Numbered from the stretch's first letter, positions 1-10,294 are shown. The stretch: 27,500 nt of DNA from Prorocentrum cordatum (GCA_963575745.1 CAUYUJ010020755.1:1-27500), one strand, 5' to 3'. The notes: a model not told the origin generated them from the letters alone. Numbers and translations are program-made.

Positions 1-40
1 GAGGAGGAGGAGGAGGAGGAGGAGGAGGAGGACGAGGAGG
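1..40. repeat. (GGA)n microsatellite, left edge
   Basis: Uninterrupted GAG/GGA triplets from base 1, with one GAC interruption near position 32. The tract continues beyond the left edge, so its full length is unknown. Confidence 0.95.
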
Positions 41-46
41 GGAGGG

Positions 47-757
47 CAACGTTGACAACGTTGACACCCTGGGGGGCGCCTCACCTGGAGCTCTGGGTCC
101 TCGCTGGCAGGGGGAGGGGGAGGAGGGGGGGCAACGTCGACAACGTTGGCGCCTTGGGGGGCCGCCTCACCCGGAGATATGGGTCCTCGCTGGAAGAGGG
201 AGAGAGGCCCAACGTGGACAACGTTGACGCCTTGGGGGGCCGCCCCACCTGGAGCCCCGGGTCCTCGCTGGCAAAGGGAGGGGGAGGAAGGGAAACCCAA
301 TGTTGACAACGTTGAAATCGTTGGCAACGTTGGCGGCTTAATGGGCAGCCTCACCTGGAACCCTGGGTCTTCGCTGGCAGATGGGGGGGAAAAGAGGCCC
401 AACGTTGAGACAACGTTGACAACGTTGACGCCTTAGGGGGCCGCCTCACGTTGGGTCGTGGGTACACGCTGGCAGGGGGAGGAGGTGGGGAGAAGGCCCA
501 GCGTTGGCAATGTTGACAACGTTGACGCCTTGGGGGGTCGCCTCACCTGGAGCCCTGGATCCACGCGGGCAGAGAGAGGGAGACCCAACGTTGACAACGT
601 TGACGCCCTGGGGGGCGCCTAACCTGGGGCCTTGGATCCACGCGGGTAGAAGGAACGGGCAACGTTGACAACGTTGACGCCCTAGGGGTCGCCTCACCTG
701 GAGGCCATGTGGGGCCGCCTCACTTGGGGTACTGGACCCATGCGGGCAGAGGGAGGG
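47..757. repeat. AACGTT-core minisatellite, about 8 units of 73-101 bp
   Basis: Each unit opens with one or more copies of the 9-mer AACGTTGAC (self-complementary AACGTT inside), followed by GCCTTGGGGGGCCGCCTCACC, a GGAGCCCTGGGTCCTCGCTGGCAG-like stretch and a purine-rich G/A tail. Units begin near 47, 132, 210, 298, 400, 499, 587 and 660. Length varies because the 9-mer and the purine tail are themselves variably repeated. Short frames run through it in several phases, but unit lengths are not multiples of three and no frame is favoured, so it is taken as non-coding. Confidence 0.9.
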
Positions 758-960
758 AGAGGAGGGGGAGGAGGGGGAGGAGGTGGAGGATGAGAAAGGG
801 GGAGAAGGGAGGAGGAGGAGGAGGGCGTCGTATTCGTAGGAGGAGGCTTCGTTGGTCTTCTGCGGAGACTGTCGGAGTCTTCGTGGACTGATATTCTCGG
901 GCTGCTGAGATGAGGCTTCTTCGTCTCTTTAGGAGGAAGAGGAGGAGGGGGACACCTTCG
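758..960. other. Purine-rich (GGA/GGG) low-complexity DNA
   Basis: Strongly purine-biased plus strand made of GGA/GGGA words to about 830, then degenerate AGGAGG and TCTTCGT words. No gene is seen. The short frames here encode only Arg/Gly or Pro/Leu low-complexity peptide. Confidence 0.7.
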
Positions 961-1320
961 GGGAAAACGACCACTCAAAAAAACCGCCGGCCCCCTTGCG
1001 GGACCATCAGGCTGTGAAGGTTAGGTTGCCAGCTCCCTGTGCCAGTTGCAGTTTCGAGTTTCCACTGTTACAGCCCTGCTTTCTGTTTCCTTACTGTTAA
1101 TTGTTGCTGAACGCGCGAGGGGGGGAGCCGAAAAGCGTCCTGGTTAGCTCCCCCGAATCGCGTTGTCTGAATTCTGGGGGGCTCTGGGGATAATACAACC
1201 GAATCCAACCACTTCGGACTGTGCAGAAACTACTTCGGTCAGATTACAACCACTGGAAACGGACTGATCGCAACCTGAAGAATTCCAATACAAATCTTTG
1301 TGGAGAACGCCAGGTTGCAA
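961..1320. other. Unique sequence without a recognisable gene
   Basis: About 360 bp of non-repetitive, moderate-GC sequence between two tandem-repeat blocks. The longest frame is a 61-codon minus-strand frame with no recognisable motif. No RNA gene or promoter could be identified. Confidence 0.6.
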
Positions 1321-1324
1321 CCGA

Positions 1325-1680
1325 TCCAAGGGCTTCTGCAGAGTTTCCGAAGAGCTTCTGCAAAACTTTCGAAGAGCTTCTGCAGAGCTTCTGCAGAGCT
1401 TCTGCAGAGCTTCCGAAGAGCTTCTGAGGAGCTTCAGCAGAGCTTCCGAACAGCTTCTGAAGAGCTTCTGTAGAGCCTCTGCAGGGCTTCTGCAGAGCTT
1501 CTGCAGAGCTTCTGCAGAGCTTCTTCAAAGCTTCTGAAGAGCTTTCGAACAGCTTCTGCAGAGCTTATGAAGAGCTTCCGAAGAGCTTCTGAAGAGCTTC
1601 CGCAGAGCTTCTGAAGAGCTTCTGCAGAGCTTCTGCAGATCTGCTGAAGAGCTTGTGAAGAGCTTCGAGCGAACTCTCAG
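1325..1680. repeat. 11-bp minisatellite (GAGCTTCTGCA)n
   Basis: About 30 units of GAGCTTCTGCA, with variants ending CCGAA or CTGAA. CTGCAG and AGAGCTT words recur every 11 bp. Because 3 x 11 = 33, every frame translates to an 11-residue repeat (for example SFCRASAELLQ on the plus strand), which explains open frames on both strands without invoking a gene. Confidence 0.92.
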
Positions 1681-1935
1681 CGAGGCCTCTGAGAGGCCTC
1701 AGCGAAGCCTTTTCAGATGTTTCTCTGAGGCCTTTCAGAGGCTTCTCTGAGTCGTCAGAGAGGCTTCTCTGAGAGGCTTCTCTGACATCTGAAAGGCTTT
1801 TCTGAAGAAAAAAAAGCTTCTTTGAATCCTTTGAGAAGCCGAGGCCTCGGCGAGGACCCAGCGAGGCCTCCGAGAGGCTTCTCTGAGGCCTCAGAGAGGC
1901 TTCTGAGAGGCTTCCCAGAGGCGTCTGAAAAGGCT
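1681..1935. repeat. Degenerate GAGGCTTCTCTGAG repeat
   Basis: Irregular reiterations of GAGGCTTCTCTGA and GAGGCCTCAGAG words, including the palindromic octamer GAGGCCTC. It looks like a diverged relative of the 11-bp array immediately to the left, since both share AGnGCTTCT. No fixed period. Confidence 0.8.
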
Positions 1936-1949
1936 GTTGAGAGTGCTTA

Positions 1950-2148
1950 TTCTGAGCTCTACTGGGCGCTCGATTCGGAGCTCTATTGGGCGCTCTATTG
2001 GGCGTTCTATTCGGAGCTCCATTGCGCGCTCAATTAGGAGCTCTATTTTGGCGCTCTATTCGGAGCTCTATTGGGTGTTTGATGTGGCGCTCTATTGGGC
2101 ACTCTATTCGGACCTCGATTGGGCGCTCTATTCGGTCTATTGGACGTT
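1950..2148. repeat. 12-bp minisatellite (GCGCTCTATTSG)n
   Basis: About 16 units alternating GCGCTCTATTGG and GAGCTCTATTCG with substitutions and one or two short indels. The 12-bp period gives a 4-residue repeat in all frames. It directly follows the 11-bp-derived block. Confidence 0.9.
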
Positions 2149-2420
2149 TCCGCAAAAAAGGCTTCAGTGAAGCTTTCCGACGCACCCGAATTTGGAAAAT
2201 TGGTGGGGGAGGAGGAAGGGAAGGAGGAGGAGGAGGGATAACCATATGGAAACGCGTATGTGGCCGAACATTGGGCCAGAGTCTGGGCAAGCTATTTGGC
2301 TAGATGCTCCCTCCACACGTTGCTGATGCCCTGTGGGGAACTCTTGGAGGAGACTGGGGTATTATGAAGCGGAGAAGGAACAGAGAGGAGGAGGAGGAGG
2401 AGGAGGAGGAGGAATTTATA
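2149..2420. other. Short unique spacer with two GGA tracts
   Basis: Unique sequence between arrays, containing short GGA tracts near 2205-2240 and 2386-2412. No gene seen. Confidence 0.6.
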
Positions 2421-2559
2421 CTGATACGACGACTACTACTACCACGGCTACGACCACTACTACTGTTACTACAAGCACGGCTACTACTACTACAACAACA
2501 ACTACTACTACTGCTACTGCTAATACTCCTACTACAACAACAACTACACCTGATACTAC

Positions 2560-2640
<81 letters not shown>

Positions 2641-3536
2641 GTGCTAGTACCACTAGTACTACTACTACTACCACCACCACGACTACGACTACGACTACGA
2701 CTACGACTACTACTACTACTACTACTAAATACTAACTGCTAAACTAACTATAACACTACTACTAACTAACTACTAAATACTAGCTAACGAAGACTACTAC
2801 CACAACTACTACTACTTACTACTACAGAACACTACTGCTACTACTAATCTAATACTTAACTAACTAGTACTGCTGTACTCACAACTACAACTACTACTAC
2901 TACTAATACTACTACTACTACACAAAATCTAACTACTACTACAAACAGTATACTACTACTGCTGCTACCACCGCTTCTACCACTACCGCTACTACTACTA
3001 ACCTACTAAACAACTACTGCTGCTGCTGCTGCTACCACTACAACTACAATACTACTACCTACTACTACTGCTACTACAACTAACTACACTACTACTACTA
3101 TACTACTACTAACTACTACTACTACTACTACAACTACTACACTACTACTACTACTACTACTACCCCATAAACTACAACTACTACTACTACTATCGCCGCC
3201 ACGACTGCGACTACAGACTGCGGCGACGAACGACGAACGACGAACACTACTACTATACGTGCTACTGCTGCTGTTACTACTACTACTACTCACTACTACA
3301 TACTAACCTACTACACAACTGCTGCTGCTCTACGGCTACTGCTACTCTCTGCTGGCTAACTGCTAACTAATGACTGCTACTTATACTGCTACTGCTGCTA
3401 CTACTAATCCTCCTCCTCCTCCCTCCTACTACTACAACTCTACTTCAACCACTACACTACTATTACTACTACTACGACGACACTACTACTACACTCTACT
3501 ATACTCCACTTAGACGAAGATAGTACGTACTACTAG

Positions 3537-3614
<78 letters not shown>

Positions 3615-3627
3615 GACTACGACTACG

Positions 3628-3715
<88 letters not shown>

Positions 3716-3716
3716 T

Positions 3717-3753
<37 letters not shown>

Positions 3754-3830
3754 GCTACTGCTGCTACTACTACTACTATTATTAGTATTATTATTACTAC
3801 TACTACTACTACTGCTACTACGAGAGCTGG
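2421..3830. repeat. 1.4-kb TAC/CTA (ACT)n microsatellite domain
   Basis: Nearly the whole interval is built of ACT/CTA/TAC triplets. Pure tracts lie at about 2560-2640, 3535-3613 and 3630-3715. Between them the triplets are degenerate, with CAA, GCT, AAC and ACGACT interruptions. Long frames of poly-Thr, poly-Tyr, poly-Leu (plus) or poly-Val, poly-Ser (minus) are by-products of the 3-bp period and not genes. Confidence 0.95.
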
Positions 3831-3904
3831 CCTCACATTGTCTGCTCCGTGCAAGGACGTGGGCCTCTTCGAAATGTCACGGAATTCGAGCAATTCTTAG
3901 AATT

Positions 3905-4645
3905 AGTTGGGAGTTGGCCAAGACCATCGGGATTCCGAGGGTTCTCTACGAGGCCCTCTCAGGCAATTGGCAATTGGTACGATCCTTGGGGTTTCCTAGG
4001 GTGATTTCGGAGACTCTCCCAGGAATTTGGGAATTTGTTGGGTATCCTGGGATCACCTCAGCAACCCTCTCAAGAATCTGGGAAGTGGTAGGATCCTAAG
4101 GAATTCCTAGGATTTTCTAGGAGGCCTTCTCAGGAATCTGGCAGGTGGCAGTATCCCTCGGAATTCCTAGGGTTGCCTAGGAGGCCATCTCAAGAATCTG
4201 GCGGTGGGATCCCGTTTCAATCCTAGGATTGCATAAGTGGCCCTCTCAGGAATTTGGCAATTGGTGGGGTAATTCAAATTTTTTGCGGTTCCGGGAGCAC
4301 TCCCATGCATCGGAATAATTGGTAGGGTCCCTGGGAATTCCTAGGATTGCCTAAGCGGCCCTCCCACGCACCTGGCAATTACGAGTCCCGGGAATTCCGT
4401 CTGAGGCCCTCTCAGGAATCTGGGAAGTGGTAGGCTCCCTGGGAAATCCTAAAACTCCAAAGGAAGACCTTCCAGGAATCTGGGAAGTGGTAGGATGCGT
4501 AGGAATTCTTAAAATTCCATAGGGATCCTTCTCAGGAATCTGGCAAGTGGTCGAATCCCTGGGAATTCCTAGGGCTCCCTAGGAGGCCCTCCCAAGAATC
4601 GGGGAAGTGGTCTGACCCGTAAGAATTCCTAAGGTTCTCGAAAAT
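3905..4645. repeat. About 60-bp degenerate minisatellite
   Basis: About a dozen diverged units with the landmarks CTCAGGAATCTGG, AAGTGGTAGGATCC, GGGAATTCCTAGG and CTAGGAGGCCCTCT, spaced 52-61 bp (for example 4070, 4131, 4190, 4247). Divergence is much higher than in the satellite at 7.5-9.7 kb, suggesting an older array. Confidence 0.85.
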
Positions 4646-4757
4646 TTGCGTTGGAATCGTCTACGAATCACATCGGGATCGTATACGAATGACATAGGAA
4701 TCGTATACGAATCGCATCGGGATCGTCTACGAATCACATAGGAAGCGTGTACGGATC
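4646..4757. repeat. 22-bp repeat with GTATACGAAT core
   Basis: Five units of about 22 bp of the form AATCGTMTACGAATCACATMGG, several containing the palindrome GTATAC. It abuts the end of the 60-bp array. Confidence 0.85.
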
Positions 4758-5090
4758 ATGGCCACGTTCGGGCTCAAACACATGTGTTTAGCTGAGATCC
4801 TGATCGGCCGTCAATGATCGGACCGATCGCAACCGCTTTTTCATATTCCCATTGTGCGCTTAAGGGACTTTCGTGCACCCAGCAGCGCTCTTATGATCTC
4901 TCCCTTAATCGAGACCTTATGGAAGCGACCCAATAACATCGCAACCCCTTCAAACCGATCGCAACTGGTTGTGATCAGTCCGACGCGGTCGACGATCGGT
5001 CCGAAGTGGTTGCGGTCGGTCTCCATCGCGTCGTGGGGCACGTAAAAATACATGATTTTCGCGCCCCCGAGCCCTAATAGATTGCGCCGT
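4758..5090. other. Unique spacer, GATCG-rich
   Basis: Non-tandem sequence rich in GATCG, CGATCG and GGTTGCGGTCGG words, suggesting an eroded repeat. A 126-codon minus-strand frame crosses it and continues into the 42-bp array. It has no recognisable domain, so it is not called a gene. Confidence 0.5.
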
Positions 5091-5535
5091 ATTCGCGTCC
5101 CCGATGCCATCAACCATTCTAAATTATACGATATTCGCATCCCCGAAACAATCATCCATCGTAAATTATCAAATGTTCGCACCCCTGTAAAGTACCGTAC
5201 TTGCGGCCCTGAAGCCAACAACTATTTTAAATTACAAATTATTCACGCCCCCGAAACCATAAACCATGGAGAATTGTGCGATATTCGCGTCCCAAGGGCT
5301 ATAAACATTTGTAGATTAGACAATGCTTGCGTCCACGAGTCTACAAACCTTTGCGAATTACACAATATTCGCGTCCCCGAGACCATAAACCCTTGTACAT
5401 TACACAATGTTTGCGCCCCCCCCCGAGGCCATAAACCTTCGTAACTTAAGCAATATTTGCGTCCCCGAGGCCACACACCCTCGTGCATTACGCAATATTC
5501 GCGTCCCCGAAGCCATAAACCATTGTAAATCAATA
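5091..5535. repeat. 42-bp minisatellite, about 10 units
   Basis: Units begin with ATTCGCGTCCCCGA, then a CATAAACC-like middle and a TTACACAAT-like end, at 5092, 5134, 5176, 5242, 5284, 5326, 5368, 5410, 5455 and 5497. The spacing is 42 bp except for an extended third unit and a C-run expansion at 5410. The period is a multiple of three, so the minus strand stays open and translates to a 14-residue repeat resembling GLWPRGREYCVMHE. Both strands remain open, so coding is not favoured. Confidence 0.9.
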
Positions 5536-6120
5536 TTGGCCCTCGCGTGAAATCCCGACATTGCTTCGCGTCAGCGTCCAGACATTCCAACACAGCTCTG
5601 GCAAGTCCAATTCTAGGAGAGGGGGGCCGGCGACATGGGGGCGAAACCCTTACTGATTATAACGTTTCTGGAATTCGTTAACGGGCCCCGACCTCTGGAA
5701 ACGTAAGGGGCCCGTTCCGTGTCCAGAGGTCCCGTCAGGTTCCCAGAACTTGTTTTCGCATCAGCAGCAACAAAAACGACAACGAAATCGACCACGACAA
5801 CGGCAACAACACCACCATCACCACCACCAACAACAACCACAACAACACCAACACGACAAACAGCAACGGCAACAACAACACCACTCATTTTAAGACTGTT
5901 CGCCCTTATCTGCTCGAGTGTCCAATAACGCGTATCTCCCAAACCCTCGATACCCCCCCTCTTCGTCTTCGATCGAACCCCTTTTGGGGGGTAAACCTTC
6001 CTTCCCTGCAGGCCGGGCCCCGGCAAGCGGTGGGGCGGCCGCGGACCGTCGGCCTGGCCAGCGGCGGCGCTGATCGGCGGGGCGGCCGCGAACCGTCGAC
6101 CGACCCCAAGAGGGACCGAC
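5536..6120. other. Intergenic sequence with a CAA/ACC-rich tract
   Basis: Mostly unique, with a CAACAA/ACCACC low-complexity tract at about 5765-5885. It becomes GC-rich from 6000. Frames here encode Thr-rich or Val-rich low-complexity peptide continuous with neighbouring repeats. No gene recognised. Confidence 0.55.
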
Positions 6121-6132
6121 AGGGGACCGACC

Positions 6133-6186
6133 ACGACGACGACGACGTCGACGACGACGGCGACGACGACGGCGACGACGAGCGAA
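6133..6186. repeat. (GAC)n microsatellite
   Basis: GACGAC tract with GTC and GGC interruptions. It leads into the 21-bp array through short GAGC words. Confidence 0.85.
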
Positions 6187-6204
6187 AGCGAGAGCGAGCG
6201 AGAA

Positions 6205-6977
6205 CGACAGCAGGGCCACAAGGACACGAAGTAGGCCACGAAGGGCGACAGCGGGGACACGAAGGGAATGCGTATGGGGCCACGAAGAGCGCGCATGAGC
6301 GGGGGCCACGAAGGGCAGACAATGCGGGGCCACAAAAGGCAACGATGGGTCCACTGAGGGTAGCAACTGGGCCACGTAGGACAGGGAGGGGGCCACAAAC
6401 GGCGACAGCGGGGTCACGAAGGGCATGCACATGGGGCCACAACGGGCGCGAACGAGCGGGGGCCACGAAGGGCATACGTATACTGGGCCGCGGAGGGCAA
6501 GGACGGGGCCACTGAGGGCAGCAACGGGACCACGAAGGGCAGCGAGGGGGCCACGAAGGGCGACAGCGGGGCTACGAAGGGCATGCGTATGGGGCCACCA
6601 CGGGCGCGAACGAGCGGGGGCCACGAAGGACATACATACATGGGGCCACGACGGGCAGCGAGGGGGCCACGAAGGGATGCAATGGGGCCACGAAGGGCAG
6701 CGAGGGAGCCACGAAGGGCTGCAACGGGGCCACGAAGGGCTGCGACGGGGCCACGAAGGGCAGCGAGGGGGCCACGAAGGGCTGCAACGGGACCACGAAA
6801 CAAAGCGAGGGGGCCACGAAGGGCAGCAACGGAACCACGAAGGGTAGCGAGGAGGCCGCGAGGGGCTGCAACGGGGCCACGAAGGGCAGCGGGGGGGCCA
6901 CGAAGGGCTGCAACGGGGCCACGAAACATAGCGAGGGGGCCACGAGGGGCTGCAACGGGGCCACAAAGGGCAGCGAG
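6205..6977. repeat. 21-bp minisatellite GGGGCCACGAAGGGCAGCRAC with a higher-order unit
   Basis: About 35 units based on GGGGCCACGAAGGGC plus AGCGAG or AGCAAC or TGCAAC. The period is mainly 21 bp, with extra units of 17-24 bp. A larger block containing GGGCGCGAACGAGCGGGGG recurs near 6285, 6445 and 6605, giving a higher-order repeat of about 160 bp in the left half only. The 21-bp period keeps all frames open (for example RGPRRAA on plus, PSWPRCS on minus). Confidence 0.92.
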
Positions 6978-6979
6978 AT

Positions 6980-7290
6980 CCCGATTCCTAGGTAATCTGT
7001 GAGGGAGTCCTAAGCGTGAGCGCGACTCCTGGGTGCCTGGGTGTCGGGAGCGCTTGAGTAAATTATGAAAAATTCCAACGCAAGGGCACTATTTTTCTAG
7101 TAAATTGCGAGCAAGTCTCCAGCGAGAGCGCGACTCCAGAGCGCCGGGAGAGCGATTCCTGAATAAATTGTAAGGAAGCCCCAAGCGAGATCGCGATTCC
7201 TGAGTAACATGCGAGGAAGTCTCGGGCGGGAGCGGGGGTCCTGGCTAAATTGTGAGGAAGTCTCAAGCGGGAACCGTTGTTGTTGTAACC
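6980..7290. repeat. Degenerate repeat of about 55-60 bp
   Basis: Five or six diverged units with AGTAAATTGTGAGGAAGTC, TCAAGCGAGAGCGCGA and TTCCTGAGT-like landmarks. Divergence is high and exact boundaries are uncertain. Confidence 0.7.
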
Positions 7291-7535
7291 CGGGGGCCAA
7301 GGGCCCAGTTTGAGGCTCAAGACTCTCCCTGATAAAAAACAAGGTGCGAGCGTCGAGGGGCACACTTTGATGGAGAAAAAACAGTATGCACTGGTGGGGG
7401 TTCAACAATAATTATTCTTCAGCAATGAAAATTCAACAATAATTACGCTGCCGAGGAACCCCACATACTTATATTATGGCTGGAGTGATGATAGCTGAAG
7501 TGAAGCATGTAAGAATGATGTTGGTGACCGTTGCC
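7291..7535. other. Unique spacer
   Basis: AT-richer unique sequence ahead of the satellite, with TTCAACAATAATTA appearing twice near 7405-7445. No gene or RNA recognised. Confidence 0.5.
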
Positions 7536-8094
7536 ACCCCCTGCGCACCCCCTATTTTGTCCAGAAAGTGCCACGCCTGCTATGCCCTGGACGACCGTCG
7601 TGCATAGCGGCCGCGGTGAGGGACCACCCCCTGCGCACCCCCTATGGTGTCGAGAAAGTGCCACACCTGCTATGCCCTGGACGACCGTCGTGCATAGCGG
7701 CCGCGGTGAGGGACCAACCCCTGCGCACCCCCTATGGTGTCGAGAAAGTGCCACACCTGCTATGCCCTGGACGACCGTCTCGAATAGCGGCCGCGCTCGG
7801 GGACCACCCCCTGCGCACCCCCTATGGAATCGAGAAAGTGCCACGCCTACTATGCCCTGGACGACCGTCTCGGATAGCGGCCGCGCTCAGGGACCACCCC
7901 CTGCGCACCCCCTATGGAATCGAGAAAGTGCCACGCCTACTATGCCCTGGACGACCGTCTCGGATAGCGGCCGCGCTCAGGGACCACCCCCTGCGCACCC
8001 CCTATGGTGTCGAGAAAGTGCCACGCCTGCTATGCCCTGGACGACCGTCTCGGATAGCGGCCGCGCTCAGGGACCACCCCCTGCGCACCCCCTA
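7536..8094. repeat. Satellite, 90-bp subfamily (6 units)
   Basis: Near-identical units start with GGACCACCCCCTGCGCACCC at 7621, 7711, 7801, 7891, 7981 and 8071, exactly 90 bp apart, with a partial unit at the left. Each contains GTCGAGAAAGTGCCACGCCTGCT, CCTGGACGACCGT and a GCGGCCGC octamer. The period is 30 codons, so a 257-codon plus-strand frame stays open. The minus strand is open over the same repeats, so coding is not favoured. Confidence 0.95.
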
Positions 8095-9722
8095 AGTGTC
8101 GAGAAAGTGCCACGCCTGCTCTGCCCTGGACGACCGGCGCGGATAGGGGGACCACCCCGTGCGCACCCCCTATGGTATCGAGAAACTGCCACGCCTGCTA
8201 CGGCCTGGACGACCGGCGCGGATAGGGGGACCACCCCCTGCGCACCCCCTATGGTGTCGAGAAACTGCCACGCCTGCTACGGCCTGAACGACCGGCGCGG
8301 ATAGGGGGACCACCCCCTGCGCACCCACTATGGCGTCGAGAAACTGCCACGCCTGCTACGGCCTGGACGACCGGCGCGGATAGGGGGACCACCCCCTGCG
8401 CACCCCCTATGGTGTCGAGAAACTGCCACGCCTGCTACGGCCTGGACGACCGGCGCGGATAGGGGGACCACCCCGTGCGCACCCCTATGGTGTCGAGAAA
8501 CTGCCACGCCTGCTACGGCCTGGACGACCGGCGCGGATAGGGGGACCACCCCTGCGCACCCCCTATGGTGTCGAGAAACTGCCACGCCTGCTACGGCCTG
8601 GACGACCGGCGCGGATAGGGGGACCACCCCCTGCGCACCCCCTATGGTGTCGAGAAACTGCCACGCCTGCTACGGCCTGGACGACCGGCGCGGATAGGGG
8701 GACCACCCCGTGCGCACCCACTACGGCGTCGAGAAACTGCCACGCCTGCTACGGCCTGGACGACCGGCGCGGATAGGGGGACCACCCCCTGCGCACCCCC
8801 TATGGTGTCGAGAAAGTGCCACGCCTGCTACGGCCTGGACGACCGGCGCGGATAGGGGGACCACCCCTGCGCACCCACTATGGTGTCGAGAAACTGCCAC
8901 GCCTGCTACGGCCTGGACGACCGGCGCGGATAGGGGGACCACCCCGTGCGCCTCAACCTATGGCCTATGGTGTCGAGAAACTGCCACGCCTGCGTGCGCA
9001 CCCCCTATGGTGCCTCGGATAGGGGGACCACCCCGTGCGCACCCCTATGGCGTCGAGAAACTGCCACGCCTGCTACGGCCTGGACGACCGGCGCGGATAG
9101 GGGGACCACCCCGTGCGCACCCACTACGGCGTCGAGAAACTGCCACGCCTGCTACGGCCTGGACGACCGGCGCGGATAGGGGGACCACCCCCTGCGCACC
9201 CCCTATGGTGTCGAGAAAGTGCCACGCCTGCTACGGCCTGGACGACCGGCGCGGATAGGGGGACCACCCCGTGCGCACCCCCTATGGTGTCGAGAAACTG
9301 CCACGCCTGCTACGGCCTGGACGACCGGCGCGGATAGGGGGACCACCCCCTGCGCACCCCCTATGGTATCGAGAAAGTGCCACGCCTGCTACGGCCTGGA
9401 CGACCGGCGCGGATAGGGGGACCACCCCCTGCGCACCCACTATGGCGTCGAGAAACTGCCACGCCTGCTACGGCCTGGACGACCGGCGCGGATAGGGGGA
9501 CCACCCCCTGCGCACCCCCTATGGTGTCGAGAAAGTGCCACGCCTGCTACGGCCTGGACGACCGGCGCGGATAGGGGGACCACCCCGTGCGCACCCACTA
9601 TGGCGTCGAGAAACTGCCACGCCTGCTACGGCCTGGACGACCGGCGCGGATAGGGGGACCACCCCCTGCGCACCCCCTATGGTATCGAGAAAGTGCCACG
9701 CCTGCTACGGCCTGGACGACCG
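8095..9722. repeat. Satellite, 79-bp subfamily (about 20 units)
   Basis: Same unit as the preceding array but 11 bp shorter: the segment between GACGACCG and GGACCACC is reduced and loses the GCGGCCGC octamer. Units start at 8149, 8228, 8307 and so on. Copies are almost identical, with alternating CCCCCTGCGC and CCCCGTGCGC and TGGTGTCG and TGGCGTCG variants, and occasional 1-bp deletions. One rearranged unit lies at about 8945-9045. A 79-bp period shifts frame every unit, which argues strongly against translation. Confidence 0.95.
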
Positions 9723-9996
9723 AGCTGAGCTGTGCTGTGCTGAGCTGAGCTGAGCTGTGCTGAGCTGTGCTGAGCAGTGCTGTGCTGTGCTGTGCTGTAC
9801 TGTGCTGTGCTGTGCTGTGCTGAGCTGTGCTGTGCTGTGCTGAGCTGAGCTGAGCTGAGCTGTGCTGAGCTATGCTGAGCAGTGCTGTGCTGTGCTGTGC
9901 TGTGCTGTGCTGAGCTGAGCTGAGCTGTGCTGAGCTGAGCTGAGCTGAGCTGTGCTGAGCTATGCTGAGCAGTGCTGTGCTGTGCTGTGCTGTGCG
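9723..9996. repeat. Pentanucleotide array (TGAGC/TGTGC)n
   Basis: About 55 five-bp units of TGAGC and TGTGC with occasional TATGC and TACTG-type variants. A longer pattern around TGAGCAGTGC recurs at 9771, 9876 and 9966. It translates on the minus strand to the artefactual STAQH repeat. It begins directly at the last satellite unit, without a unique spacer. Confidence 0.95.
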
Positions 9997-10079
9997 AGAA
10001 GGAGAAGGGGAGGGGGGAGGTGTGAGACGCGGGTGCGGCGCGGCAGGGAAGAAAACCAGAACCCCACGAAACATGTGGG

Positions 10080-10217
10080 GAATAACAACAACGACAACAG
10101 CAACAGCAACACACACAACAGCAACACCATCAGCAACAACAACAGCGATGGCATTATCAGCATCACCAGCAGCATGCTGATGGTCATCATCATTATCATC
10201 ATTCTCACCATCTTCAC

Positions 10218-10294
<77 letters not shown>

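Noticed and set aside
5890-6966. 358-codon minus-strand frame of Pro/Ser/Trp repeats
   Set aside because: Generated by the 21-bp minisatellite. Several other frames over the same bases are equally open.
7531-8304. 257-codon plus-strand frame with a 30-residue repeat
   Set aside because: It follows the 90-bp satellite period and disappears as soon as the unit becomes 79 bp. The minus strand is open too.
7536-9722. CRISPR-like array of regular repeats
   Set aside because: Units are head-to-tail without unique spacers, and the context is eukaryotic with no cas genes.
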